64,000 nucleotides of DNA from Allobosea sp. BH3 (GTDB lineage: Bacteria > Pseudomonadota > Alphaproteobacteria > Rhizobiales > Beijerinckiaceae). The first letter of the stretch is position 1; every line of letters begins with the position of its first letter. Location: assembly GCF_025499465.1 (NCBI RefSeq), contig NZ_JAIMCA010000004.1, positions 434,001-498,000 of the forward strand, written 5' to 3'. The notes under the pieces are model-generated. The model did not search any database. It worked only from the letters and a program-made list of their open reading frames with translations, and was not told the origin of the DNA. Positions 50,847 through 60,505 of the stretch are shown piece by piece. The position numbers and the translations under genes were made by a program.

Positions 50847-51107
50847 ATGTCGCCGGCCGCCATCGAACTCCTCGGCTTCGCCGCCGCGACGCTGACCAGC
50901 CTGTGCTGGCTGCCGCAGGCCTGGCGCACCATCCGCACCCGGGACACCCGCGCGATATCGCTGTGGACGCAAGGGTTGTTCGCCCTCGGCACGGCGCTCT
51001 GGCTGGGCTACGGCATCCAGATCCTGTCCTTGCCGGTCATTGCGGCCAACGCGCTGACCCTGCTCCTGGTGCTCCTTATCATCACGATGAAGCTCCGCTT
51101 CGGCTGA
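50847..51107 (+). CDS. SemiSWEET-type sugar transporter
   Basis: This 86-residue membrane protein has three hydrophobic helices and the PQ-loop motif (CWLPQAWRTIRTRDTRAISLW). One such triple-helix bundle is a SemiSWEET half-transporter that dimerises to move sugars across the membrane. It begins near 50847 and is followed by a DMT protein gene 37 bp downstream on the same strand. Confidence 0.85.
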   Translation: MSPAAIELLGFAAATLTSLCWLPQAWRTIRTRDTRAISLWTQGLFALGTALWLGYGIQILSLPVIAANALTLLLVLLIITMKLRFG

Positions 51108-51144
51108 TCCGCCGCCCGCCCGCTGCCGCCAAGGAATATCCGGC

Positions 51145-51501
51145 ATGCCCTCCCTCACCATGGCCCACATCCTGCCGATCGCGATGCTGTTCGGCTCGAA
51201 CATCTTCATGACCTTCGCCTGGTATGGACACCTCAGCTACAAGAGCGCCGCGATCTGGATCGCGATCCTCGTGAGCTGGATGATCGCCCTGCCGGAATAC
51301 ATGCTCGCCGTTCCGGCCAACCGCATCGGTTCCGCCGTCTATTCCGCCGCCGAGCTGAAGACGATGCAGGAGATCATCACCCTCATGGTCTTCGCCGGCT
51401 TCTCGGTGTTCTGGCTGAAGGAATCGCTGACCTGGAGCCACGCCGTCGGCTTCGCCCTGATCGCGGCCGGGGCCTTCTTCATCTTTCACGCCAAGAGCTG
51501 A
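51145..51501 (+). CDS. DMT family (DUF486) membrane protein
   Basis: This 118-residue protein has four hydrophobic helices and the DUF486 pattern: FMTFAWYGHLSYKSAA, SWMIALPEYMLAVPANRIG and the end FWLKESLTWSHAVGFALIAAGAFFIFH (in part). The family resembles half of an EamA transporter; function unknown. It follows the SemiSWEET gene and precedes a small secreted-protein gene on the same strand. Confidence 0.88.
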   Translation: MPSLTMAHILPIAMLFGSNIFMTFAWYGHLSYKSAAIWIAILVSWMIALPEYMLAVPANRIGSAVYSAAELKTMQEIITLMVFAGFSVFWLKESLTWSHAVGFALIAAGAFFIFHAKS

Positions 51502-51542
51502 CGCTCTTCTCTGAAGACAACCTCCCAACAGGATTTACGACC

Positions 51543-51842
51543 GTGAAGAAGACAGCACTGATTGTCTGCGGCCTCCTGCTCGCCCCGGCGGCGGCGATGG
51601 CGGGTCCGACCTGCAGCCCGAGCGATTCCAGCGCGAAAATCCTCGGCGCGGCCTCTCCGACCGCCATCCATCGCGCCTGGCAGGGCAAGCAGGTCGGCTA
51701 TGGCTGGTCGCTGCAGGTAGACCGCAGCGCCCATGACGCCGACGGCACCGAATATTACGTCGGGGACCTCTACGACACGAACGGCCACCTCTCGACGCGC
51801 AAGGTCTTCGTCATCGAGCGCGAATGGGATTGCGGGCCGTAA
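51543..51842 (+). CDS. Small secreted protein of unknown function
   Basis: This 99-residue protein has a signal peptide (cleavage near AMAG) and a short mature part with two Cys (PTC and WDCGP) that could form a disulphide, plus an acidic strand-rich middle (TEYYVGDLYDTNGHLSTRKVFVIE). The family is not recognised. It follows the DMT protein gene by 41 bp. Confidence 0.62.
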   Translation: MKKTALIVCGLLLAPAAAMAGPTCSPSDSSAKILGAASPTAIHRAWQGKQVGYGWSLQVDRSAHDADGTEYYVGDLYDTNGHLSTRKVFVIEREWDCGP

Positions 51843-51891
51843 GCGCGCTTGGTCCACCGACCTCGGAATGACGGCGTGGTTCGGTAGCCAA

Positions 51892-53028
51892 TCACCGCGC
51901 CGGCCGCACCCGCATCACCTTGCCGTTATCCTCGTCGCTGAGCAGGTAGAGGAAGCCGTCCGGTCCCTGCACGACGTCCCGGATGCGCTCGCCGATATCG
52001 ACGAGCAGCCGCTCCTCGCCGGTGACTTTCTCGCCTTCGGTCGAGAGCCGGACCAGCATGCTGCCGGCGAGCGCGCCGACGAAGAGCGAGTTCTTCCAGG
52101 CCGGCCAGGCCGCGCCCGTGTAGAACGCCGCGCCCGAAGGCGCGATCGACGGATCCCAGTAGAACAGCGGCTGCTCCATGCCGGGCTTCGACGTGCCCTC
52201 GCCGATCTTCGCGCCGGAATAGTCGATGCCGTAGGTGATGACCGGCCACCCATAGTTCAGCCCGGCCTTCGGCGTGTTGACCTCGTCGCCGCCGCGCGCG
52301 CCATGCTCGGCCGTCCAGAGCTGGCCCGTCTCCGGATGCAGCACTGCGCCCTGCACGTTCCGATGCCCGATCGACCAGATCTCCGGTGCCCAGCCCGGCT
52401 TCTTCGGATTGTCGTTCGGCGCTCCGCCCTCCGGGCGGATGCGGATCACCTTGCCGATATGGTTCTCCGGATTTTGCGCCTGGTCGCGCTGGCTGTAGCG
52501 ATCCCCCACCGTGACGAAGAGCGCCCCTGTCCGGTCGAAGACGAGGCGCGAGCCAAAATGCAGGTTCGAGCTGATCGCCGGCATCTGCCGGAAGATCACC
52601 GAGACGGCCGTCAGCGCGGTGCCCTGCTCGTTGAGACGCCCGCGCGCCACGCTCGTGCCGTTGCCGCCGGCGCGCGGCTCCGAGAACGACCAGTAGACCA
52701 GCCGGTTCTGGGCGAAGCCAGGATCGAGCGCGATGCCGAGCAATCCCCCCTGCCCGCGCGCCGCGACGCTGGGCAGGCCGGAGATCGCGGGAGAAAGCCG
52801 GCCGTCTTGGCCGACGATCCTGAGCCGGCCCGGGCGCTCCGTGACGAGCATGCGCCCATCCGGCAGGAAGGCCAGGCCCCAGGGCCGCTCCAGCCCGCTC
52901 GCGACGGTTTCGACCGCAAGCTCGCCCGCGCTGGACGGAAAGCGCTGCTGGGCAGGGGCCGGTTCCGCCGCCAGCACGGCCGCGCATAGCCCCAGACCCG
53001 TCGTCCAACCGATCAAACCACGCCGCAT
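51892..53028 (-). CDS. PQQ-dependent sugar dehydrogenase family protein
   Basis: This 378-residue exported protein is a six-bladed beta-propeller of the soluble glucose dehydrogenase (sGDH)/Asd family. It has a signal peptide (cleavage near APAQ), VASGLERPWGLAFLPDGRMLVTERPGRL, GGLLGIALDPGF and GHRNVQGAVLHPETGQLWTAEHGARGGDEVN (in part), which contain the PQQ- and calcium-binding residues. The substrate is unknown and may not be glucose. The ATG at 53028 follows GGAGGAAG. Confidence 0.92.
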   Translation of the reverse strand: MRRGLIGWTTGLGLCAAVLAAEPAPAQQRFPSSAGELAVETVASGLERPWGLAFLPDGRMLVTERPGRLRIVGQDGRLSPAISGLPSVAARGQGGLLGIALDPGFAQNRLVYWSFSEPRAGGNGTSVARGRLNEQGTALTAVSVIFRQMPAISSNLHFGSRLVFDRTGALFVTVGDRYSQRDQAQNPENHIGKVIRIRPEGGAPNDNPKKPGWAPEIWSIGHRNVQGAVLHPETGQLWTAEHGARGGDEVNTPKAGLNYGWPVITYGIDYSGAKIGEGTSKPGMEQPLFYWDPSIAPSGAAFYTGAAWPAWKNSLFVGALAGSMLVRLSTEGEKVTGEERLLVDIGERIRDVVQGPDGFLYLLSDEDNGKVMRVRPAR

Positions 53029-53145
53029 AGCGCTTCCTCCATCATCCGCTCGCGGCAGAGATAGAGGCCGGCGCCGCCCAAGGCCAAGCCTGAGCGGCGC
53101 GCTCACGACGAATTGAGGCGTGTCGCTAACCCCGACCTGCCCCTC

Positions 53146-53266
53146 AGCCCTCATCCTGAGGCGCCATTTCGTCAGAAATGGCGCCTCGAAGGAGGATCGA
53201 GGAGGCTCGGTAACCAGCTGGATCATCCTTCGAGACGGCCCTGTGGGCCTCCTCAGGATGAGGGCT
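53146..53266. repeat. Dispersed palindromic repeat (AGCCCTCATCCTGAGG type), copy 1
   Basis: The block starts AGCCCTCATCCTGAGG and ends CCTCAGGATGAGGGCT, the exact inverse, with inner pairs including CGCCATTTC/GAAATGGCG and CATCCTTCGAGACGG. A closely related copy is at 63466-63578. The ends would form a 16-bp stem. Confidence 0.8.
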
Positions 53267-53288
53267 GAGAGAGAAGCAAGCCTAACGC

Positions 53289-54263
53289 TTACTCCGGCTT
53301 CACGCCCGCATCGGCGATGATCTGCTTCCAGGTCGCGATCTCCTGGAGGTGATAGGGCTTGAATGCCGCGGGATCGCGCACCTTGAGCGTGAAGCCGAGC
53401 TTCAGGATCGCCTCGCGGGTCTCGGGCTTGTTGAGCGAGGCGAGCACCGCCTTGGAAAGCGTCGCGAGCACGTCATCCGGCGTCTTCACGGGGGCGAAGA
53501 AGGCGGCCCAGGAATCGGCGTCGGCGTTGCTCACGCCCTGCTCGCGCAGCGTCGGGATGTCCTTGGCGCGCGGATTGCGCTCGGGGCTGGCCAGCGCCAG
53601 CGCCCTCAGCGTGCCGGCATTGATCTGCTCCAGCACGCTCGGCAGCGTCGAATTGGCGATATCGATGCGGTCGCCGATGATCTCCTGCACCAGCGGCGCT
53701 GCGCCGCGGAACGGCACATGCGTCATCTTGATGCCCGTGCGCTGCATGAACAGCTCCATGGCGAGGTGCGAGCCGGAGCCCACGCCGGTCGAGCCGTAGT
53801 TGAGCTTGCCCGGCTCGGCCTTCGCCAGCGCGATCAGCTCCTGGATGTTCTTGGCTGGCAGCCCGTTGCGGACCACGAAGGCGTGCTCGAAGGCGCCGAC
53901 GCCGGCCAGCGGCGCGAAATCCTTCACCGCGTCGTAGCCCGGCTCCTTGAGCAGGAACATGTTGTTGCCGTGCGTCTGGTTGTTGCCGAACACGATGGTG
54001 TAGCCGTCCGGGGCGGCATGGGCGACGGCACGCGTGCCAACTGCGCCCGAGGCGCCGGCGCGGTTATCGACCACGACATTATGCCCGAAGGCGACCGTCA
54101 GATCCTGCGCCACGAAGCGCGCGATGGCGTCGGTCGGCCCGCCCGCCGGATAGGGCACGACCAGGGTGACGACCTTGCTGGGAAAACTCTGGGCTCGGAC
54201 GACGGACGGAGCAAGGACGGCGCCGGCCATCAGGCCGAGCGTGGAGCGGCGGGTCAACGACAT
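53289..54263 (-). CDS. Bug-family (TTT) substrate-binding protein
   Basis: This 324-residue periplasmic protein has a signal peptide and the Bug pattern: VTLVVPYPAGGPTDAIARFVAQDL near the start (in part), NVVVDNRAGASGAVGTRAVAHAAPDGYTIVFGN (in part), and LNYGSTGVGSGSHLAMELFM. Such proteins bind carboxylates for tripartite tricarboxylate transporters. No TctA/TctB gene is adjacent, a common state for Bug genes. Confidence 0.92.
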   Translation of the reverse strand: MSLTRRSTLGLMAGAVLAPSVVRAQSFPSKVVTLVVPYPAGGPTDAIARFVAQDLTVAFGHNVVVDNRAGASGAVGTRAVAHAAPDGYTIVFGNNQTHGNNMFLLKEPGYDAVKDFAPLAGVGAFEHAFVVRNGLPAKNIQELIALAKAEPGKLNYGSTGVGSGSHLAMELFMQRTGIKMTHVPFRGAAPLVQEIIGDRIDIANSTLPSVLEQINAGTLRALALASPERNPRAKDIPTLREQGVSNADADSWAAFFAPVKTPDDVLATLSKAVLASLNKPETREAILKLGFTLKVRDPAAFKPYHLQEIATWKQIIADAGVKPE

Positions 54264-54395
54264 GAACTTCCTCCCGGGTGCCCGTCTATGCAGCGGGCGT
54301 GGCGGTCCTTTAGGGGCAAAGGAGCCATGCGTCCAGCGCCCGGCGCTGCCGGGCGAAGCAGCCTAATCTGCATGGATAACAGAGGGAGGAAGGCG

Positions 54396-55205
54396 ATGGC
54401 GGTGCGTATCGAAAGACAGGGCAAGGTCGCGACGGTCATCCACAGCCGGCCCGAGGCGCGCAATGCGATGGACCCCGACAGCGCGGATGCCTTGACCCGC
54501 GCCTTCACCGAGCTCGATCGCGACGATGAGACGGCCGCCATCGTGTTCTGGGGCGAAGGCGACGCTTTCTGTGCAGGCTGGGATCTCAAATACGCGCAGG
54601 CCTTCACCGATGCGGGGCGCTTCGACCGCGAGATCGTCGATGGCCTGGCATTTCCGGCGGCAGGCGCGCCACCGCGGGGGCCTATGGGCCCTTCCCGGCT
54701 TGAGATGAGCAAGCCGCTGATCGCCGCGATCGAAGGGCCTGCTGTCGCGGGAGGGATGGAACTCGCCCTCTGGTGCGATATCCGCGTGATGGCCGAGGAC
54801 GCCTATTTCGGCGTCTATTGCCGGCGCTGGGGCATCCCGCTGATCGATGGCGGCACGGTGCGCCTGCCGCGCCTCGTCGGGCAGGGCCGCGCGCTGGAGA
54901 TCATGATGACCGGCCGCAAGGTTGCGGCCGACGAAGCGCTCCGCATCGGCTTGTGCGAGACGGTCGCGCCGAAGGGTGAAGCCCGCGCGGCGGCCGAAGC
55001 CATGGCGCAGGAGATCGCGCGCTTCCCGCAAGGCGCAGTCCGGGCTGACCGCGCCAGCGCGATCGCGGGGCATGGATTGCCGGTGCAGGAGGCGCTCGGG
55101 CGGGAGTGGCAGCGCGGCGTCCAGACGATCGCCACCGAAGGCGCGGCCGGCGCCGGCCGCTTCGCCGCGGGCAAGGGGCGCGGAGGCGACTTCTCGGAGA
55201 TCTGA
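54396..55205 (+). CDS. Enoyl-CoA hydratase/isomerase family protein
   Basis: This 269-residue crotonase-fold protein has FCAGWDLKYAQA and AIEGPAVAGGMELALWCDIRVMAEDAYFGVYCRRWGIP (in part), the two oxyanion-hole regions, with the catalytic acid likely in the AEDAYFG/RRWGIP loop. It probably hydrates or isomerises an acyl-CoA; the substrate is unknown. The ATG at 54396 follows AGGGAGGAAGG. It is divergent from the Bug-protein gene. Confidence 0.88.
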   Translation: MAVRIERQGKVATVIHSRPEARNAMDPDSADALTRAFTELDRDDETAAIVFWGEGDAFCAGWDLKYAQAFTDAGRFDREIVDGLAFPAAGAPPRGPMGPSRLEMSKPLIAAIEGPAVAGGMELALWCDIRVMAEDAYFGVYCRRWGIPLIDGGTVRLPRLVGQGRALEIMMTGRKVAADEALRIGLCETVAPKGEARAAAEAMAQEIARFPQGAVRADRASAIAGHGLPVQEALGREWQRGVQTIATEGAAGAGRFAAGKGRGGDFSEI

Positions 55206-55209
55206 CGGA

Positions 55210-55680
55210 TCAGGCGCCGAAGCCCGCGCGCTTCAGCCGCTGGATCGCCAGGTCCAGCGCCTGCAGGAAGGCGGAACGGTCCTTCTGCGAGAAGGGTTTC
55301 GGCCCGCCCTGGACCGTCCCCATCGCGCGCAGATCCTCCATCATGTCCCGCGTCGCCAGCGCCATCCCGATCGAGGCCTCGGTGAAGGGCTTGCCGGTGT
55401 TTCCGATGACGTCGGCGCCGGCCTTGATGCAGCGATCCGCCAGCGGGATGTCGGCGGTGATGACGATGGAGCCACGCCCCACCCGCTCCGCGATCCAGTC
55501 ATCGGCCGCGTCGAAATTGCCCGGCACGGTGACGCGCTCGATCCAGGGCTCACGCGGCACGTTGATGAAGCTGTTGGCGACGACGAAGACATGCAAGCCA
55601 TGCCGGCCGGCGACGCGATAAATCTCGTCCTTCACCGGGCAGGCATCGGCGTCGATATAGATCGCGATAGGGTTCGTCAT
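55210..55680 (-). CDS. YaiI/YqxD family protein (UPF0178)
   Basis: This 156-residue protein has the UPF0178 signature: [18 protein letters not shown] at the start, [19 protein letters not shown] and [18 protein letters not shown] near the end. The fold is PIN-like, with the Asp residues suggesting a nuclease-type site, but activity is unproven. The ATG at 55680 is chosen for the conserved start; an upstream ATG would add four residues. It converges with the enoyl-CoA hydratase gene (4-bp gap). Confidence 0.88.
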   Translation of the reverse strand: MTNPIAIYIDADACPVKDEIYRVAGRHGLHVFVVANSFINVPREPWIERVTVPGNFDAADDWIAERVGRGSIVITADIPLADRCIKAGADVIGNTGKPFTEASIGMALATRDMMEDLRAMGTVQGGPKPFSQKDRSAFLQALDLAIQRLKRAGFGA

Positions 55681-55787
55681 GCTCCGCGACATCGCAGGCC
55701 GCGCGCGGCAGCGCAAGCCGCCTTGATAAGGTTCCTATACGGCGAGCGCGCCACTCACATTGTTTCCCTATGCTGGTCGCTCCTAGA

Positions 55788-55831
55788 GCATTTTCGAGCG
55801 AAGTGGACACCGGTTCGCGTGAAGAAAATGC
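55788..55831. repeat. Dispersed palindromic repeat, copy 2
   Basis: The element starts GCATTTTCGAGCGAAG, passes through CACCGGTTCGCGTGA and ends GAAAATGC, with the two ends complementary. It matches the copy at 8681-8726 apart from a few bases. Confidence 0.7.
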
Positions 55832-55867
55832 GCCAGAAAAAATGTCATGGCGCCGAAGGAGGTCGCC

Positions 55868-57404
<1,537 letters not shown>

Positions 57405-57408
57405 GACA

Positions 57409-57831
57409 ATGCAAAGAGGCGCCGCAACGCGCCGCATCGTTCTGGCCGGGAGCTTGCTGCTCCCGGCCTCTTTCGTTTTCGGGCAGGCTGTAACGAGCCT
57501 CTCCGTCCGCGAGACCTATGAGGCCGTGCAGGCAAAACGGATCGTCCTCGTCGACATCCGCAGCGCCGACGAGTGGGCCGATACCGGCCTTCCCCACGGC
57601 GCAACCCCGCTCGATGCGGACGGCCCCGCCTTCGAGCCCCGGCTCGCCGGGCTTCGCCTCGACAATCCGGGCAAGCGCATCGCCCTGATCGACCGCACCG
57701 GCGCGCAAGCCGCCGCAATCGCCCAGAAACTGGCCGGGCGCGGCTGGCGCGATCTCGCGGCGGTGCGTGGCGGGATGCTCGGGCCGGGCGGGTGGCTGGC
57801 GGAGAAGCTGCCGGTCACTGAATATCGCTAG
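57409..57831 (+). CDS. Exported rhodanese-like protein without catalytic Cys
   Basis: This 140-residue protein has an N-terminal signal (ATRRIVLAGSLLLPASFVFG) and one rhodanese domain (VLVDIRSADEWADTGLPHGATP, then IALIDRTGAQAAAIAQKLAGRG, in part). The catalytic loop normally reads CxxGxR; here Asp95 stands in place of the Cys (DRTGAQ), so it should not transfer sulphur. It begins 4 bp after the aminotransferase stop, so the two are co-transcribed. Confidence 0.82.
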   Translation: MQRGAATRRIVLAGSLLLPASFVFGQAVTSLSVRETYEAVQAKRIVLVDIRSADEWADTGLPHGATPLDADGPAFEPRLAGLRLDNPGKRIALIDRTGAQAAAIAQKLAGRGWRDLAAVRGGMLGPGGWLAEKLPVTEYR

Positions 57832-57838
57832 CAATGGC

Positions 57839-57937
57839 CGTCATGCTCGGGCTTGACCCGAGCATCTCAGGCAGGAAAGGCACCGCTCCGGGGCAGAGAT
57901 TCTCGGGTCTGCGCTTCGCTCCGCCCGAGAATGACGG
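57839..57937. repeat. Palindromic intergenic repeat, copy C
   Basis: The block starts CGTCATGCTCGGGCTTGACC and ends CCCGAGAATGACGG. The first half forms a hairpin (GCTCGGGCTTGACCCGAGC) and the second half another (TTCTCGGGTC...CCCGAGAA). It separates the rhodanese-like gene from trmD. Confidence 0.7.
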
Positions 57938-57944
57938 CCAGGCC

Positions 57945-58640
57945 TCAACCCTCGCCGCGCTCCTTCAACAGATCCGGCCGCCGCTCCCGTGTGATCGTCT
58001 CCGCCTGCTCGCGCCGCCATTTCGCGATGCGCGCATGGTCGCCGGAGAGCAGCGCCTCGGGCAGGCCCCGGCCCTCCCATTCGCGCGGCCGCGTATAGTG
58101 CGGATATTCGAGCAGTCCGCTCTCGAAGCTCTCGTCCTCGCCCGAAGCGACCTTGCCCATCACGCCCGGGATCAGCCGCACGCAGGCGTCGAGCAGGGTC
58201 AGCGCCGCCATCTCGCCGCCGGAGAGGATATAGTCGCCGATCGAGACCTCGGTGAGGTTGCGCCCCTCGATCACGCGCTCGTCCACGCCCTCGAAGCGCC
58301 CGCAGACGATGACGAGGCCCGGCCCCGCAGCCCATTCGCGCACCTGGACCTGCGTCAGCGGACGTCCGCGCGGTGACATCAGCAAGCGCGGGCGCGGGTC
58401 GTCGTGCGGCACCGCGGCGTCGATCGCCGCAGCCAGCACGTCGCAGCGCAGCACCATGCCGGCGCCGCCGCCGGCCGGATTGTCGTCGACGTTGCGGTGG
58501 CGGCCAATGCCGTGCTCGCGGATCTGGTGGGTATCGAGAGACCAGAGCTCCTTACGCAGCCCCTCCCCCGCCAGCGAGATGCCGAGCGGTCCCGGGAACA
58601 TCTCCGGGTAGAGCGTCAGGATCGAGGCGCGAAAGGGCAT
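57945..58640 (-). CDS. trmD: tRNA (guanine-N1)-methyltransferase TrmD
   Basis: This 231-residue enzyme methylates G37 next to the anticodon of tRNAs with SAM, using the deep-knot fold. It shows [47 protein letters not shown] and the [20 protein letters not shown] knot loop (in part). The ATG at 58640 is 4 bp past the HAD gene's stop; a TTG at 58652 would add four residues. It ends the ffh-rpsP-rimM-HAD-trmD run. The usual next gene, rplS, is not downstream. Confidence 0.95.
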   Translation of the reverse strand: MPFRASILTLYPEMFPGPLGISLAGEGLRKELWSLDTHQIREHGIGRHRNVDDNPAGGGAGMVLRCDVLAAAIDAAVPHDDPRPRLLMSPRGRPLTQVQVREWAAGPGLVIVCGRFEGVDERVIEGRNLTEVSIGDYILSGGEMAALTLLDACVRLIPGVMGKVASGEDESFESGLLEYPHYTRPREWEGRGLPEALLSGDHARIAKWRREQAETITRERRPDLLKERGEG

Positions 58641-58644
58641 GGCC

Positions 58645-59316
58645 TCAAGCAAAGCGCAGGGCCGGCAGCCCGTCCAGCGCCGTGAAATCGCCGACGGCGG
58701 CGATCAGGTTTTCGTAATGTCCGAAGCCCTCGGCTCCGAGCAGGGTCAGGAGCGCAACGGCCGGCATCCCGGCGCGGCGCGCCGCCTCCACGCCATTGGG
58801 CGCATCCTCGAAGACGATGCAATCGGCGGGCTCGACCTTCATCCGCTCGGCCGCCGCCAGGAACATGTCGGGATGCGGCTTGCCGCGAAAGCCCTGGCTC
58901 GGCGAGACGATGGTGGCGAAGCGATCGCGTAAGGCCAGCGTGTCCAGCACCAGCGCGACATTCGGCGGCGGCGCGGCGGTTGCAACCGCCATCGGCACGC
59001 CCGCCGCTTCGGCCCGCGCCATCAGCTCGAGCAATCCGCCCGTCGCGGCGATATGCGGCCGATAGGTCTCGCGGTAGAGCGCTTCCTTGGCCTCTCCCAT
59101 CGCGGCGATCTCCTCGGCCGTCGCCGCGGGGAAATAGGGCCCGATGATCTCCGAGACCGCCATGCCGGCTGTGCGGACCGAGAAGGTGGCGCGGTCGAAG
59201 GGCAGCGCGTTGCGCAGATGCCAGCTTTCCCAGGCATCGTCGTGGAAGCGCATATTATCGACGATGGTGCCGTCCATGTCGAAGATCAGCGCGCGGGCAG
59301 GCCTAGCGCTTGTCAT
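58645..59316 (-). CDS. HAD-superfamily hydrolase in the rimM-trmD gap
   Basis: This 223-residue phosphatase-like protein has the HAD motifs: [13 protein letters not shown] (motif I), AVATAAPPP (motif II region), [14 protein letters not shown] and [16 protein letters not shown] (motifs III-IV). The cap is of the CbbY/beta-phosphoglucomutase type. Its ATG (59316) overlaps the rimM stop by 14 bp and its stop lies 4 bp before trmD, so it is firmly inside that operon. I do not know a translation-linked role for it. Confidence 0.9.
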   Translation of the reverse strand: MTSARPARALIFDMDGTIVDNMRFHDDAWESWHLRNALPFDRATFSVRTAGMAVSEIIGPYFPAATAEEIAAMGEAKEALYRETYRPHIAATGGLLELMARAEAAGVPMAVATAAPPPNVALVLDTLALRDRFATIVSPSQGFRGKPHPDMFLAAAERMKVEPADCIVFEDAPNGVEAARRAGMPAVALLTLLGAEGFGHYENLIAAVGDFTALDGLPALRFA

Positions 59317-59830
59317 TCTCGGGCTCCGGCTCGAACAATCCCAGCGGCGGCTCGGCCTCGATCCGGCGTGCCGCGATGTCGATGCGCGGCGCATAGGCCT
59401 TGGTGAAGGGCATTAGCACGGAGCGCCCGTCCGGCGTGGCGATGTCGAGCAGATCGCCGGCACCGTAATTCTCGACGGTCGAGACGGTGCCGAGCACCAC
59501 CCCATCGGGGCCGACCACGCTGCAGCCGAGCAGATCGGCCTGCAGGAACTCGTCCTCGTCCTCGGCTTCCGGGAGCTTGTCGCGGGAAACGAACAGCTCG
59601 ACGCCGTTCAGCGCCTCGGCCGCCTCGCGTGTGGCGACGCCCTTGATCCGGGCGACCACCACCTCCTTCGCGGGGCGGATTTCGGCGATCGTGAAGCTGC
59701 GGCCTTTGCGGTCCGTCAGCGGGCCGTACTCGGCGATCGCGAGCGGATCGCCGGTAAAGGCCTTGATCCTGACCTCGCCGCGGATGCCGTGCGGCGCTCC
59801 GATGACGCCGAGGAGGATCAGGTCAGACAT
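59303..59830 (-). CDS. rimM: Ribosome maturation factor RimM
   Basis: This 175-residue factor helps 30S assembly around S19. It shows GVIGAPHGIRGEVRIKAFT at the N-terminus and the PRC-barrel region DLLGCSVVGPDGVVLGTVSTVENYGAGDLLDI (in part). It lies downstream of rpsP in the expected order but is separated from it by a palindromic repeat; its 3' end overlaps the HAD gene. Confidence 0.95.
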   Translation of the reverse strand: MSDLILLGVIGAPHGIRGEVRIKAFTGDPLAIAEYGPLTDRKGRSFTIAEIRPAKEVVVARIKGVATREAAEALNGVELFVSRDKLPEAEDEDEFLQADLLGCSVVGPDGVVLGTVSTVENYGAGDLLDIATPDGRSVLMPFTKAYAPRIDIAARRIEAEPPLGLFEPEPENDKR

Positions 59831-59836
59831 ACCGGC

Positions 59837-59915
59837 ACGTCATGCTCGGGCTTGACCCGAGCATCTCTTGCAAGAGGTTCTCGGGTCGAAGCTGCGCTTC
59901 GCCCGAGAATGACGT
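59837..59915. repeat. Palindromic repeat inside the rpsP-rimM interval, copy D
   Basis: The block starts ACGTCATGCTCGGGCTTGAC and ends CCCGAGAATGACGT, ends complementary. It sits within a ribosomal operon, between rpsP and rimM, so it is part of the operon mRNA unless transcription stops there. Confidence 0.72.
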
Positions 59916-59929
59916 GCCGATCATCAAGC

Positions 59930-60325
59930 TCACGCCTCGGCGGCAGCTTCTTCGGCGGCCGGAGCCGGCGCCGGCTCGGGAGCCGGGGCAGCGGCCTTCT
60001 CGGCGCGGGCGGCAGCGCGCTCCTTGGCCTTGTCGCCGGGCTCTGCCTTCTTCGGGTTGTTGCGGGCCGGGCGCTTGGTCAGGCCGGCGGCATCGAGGAA
60101 GCGCAGCACGCGGTCGGTCGGCTGGGCGCCCTTGGCGAGCCACTCCTTGGCCTTCTCGACGTCGAGCACGACGCGCTCGGCCGAATCCTTCGGCTTCATC
60201 GGATCATAGGAGCCGATCTTCTCGATGAAGCGGCCATCGCGCGGCGAGCGGGCATCAGCGATGACGATGCGGTAATAGGGGCGCTTCTTGGCGCCGCCGC
60301 GGGTCAGGCGGATCTTGAGGGACAT
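59930..60325 (-). CDS. rpsP: 30S ribosomal protein S16
   Basis: This 131-residue ribosomal protein has the S16 core [21 protein letters not shown] and [15 protein letters not shown] followed by a long Ala/Glu/Pro tail (from about residue 85), as in other alphaproteobacteria; the E. coli protein is about 82 residues. It follows ffh on the same strand with a repeat between. Confidence 0.97.
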   Translation of the reverse strand: MSLKIRLTRGGAKKRPYYRIVIADARSPRDGRFIEKIGSYDPMKPKDSAERVVLDVEKAKEWLAKGAQPTDRVLRFLDAAGLTKRPARNNPKKAEPGDKAKERAAARAEKAAAPAPEPAPAPAAEEAAAEA

Positions 60326-60389
60326 GGCTCTTCTCTTTCTCTGGTCTTGGTCTTGGTTGGTCTTACCGGCTCGCGCCGGGCACTAGCCC

Positions 60390-60480
60390 GTCATGCTCGC
60401 CCTTGTGGTGAGCATTCACGTGTTTTCCCGGCCTCGACGTCGCAAAGACGTGGACGGTCGGGACAAGCCCGACCATGACG
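60390..60480. repeat. Palindromic intergenic repeat, copy E
   Basis: The block starts GTCATGCTCGCCCTTG and ends CCCGACCATGACG, and includes the hairpin GGTCGGGACAAGCCCGACC. It lies in the ffh-rpsP gap. Confidence 0.65.
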
Positions 60481-60505
60481 ATCTGCGTCACGGCCGAACG
60501 ATGTC

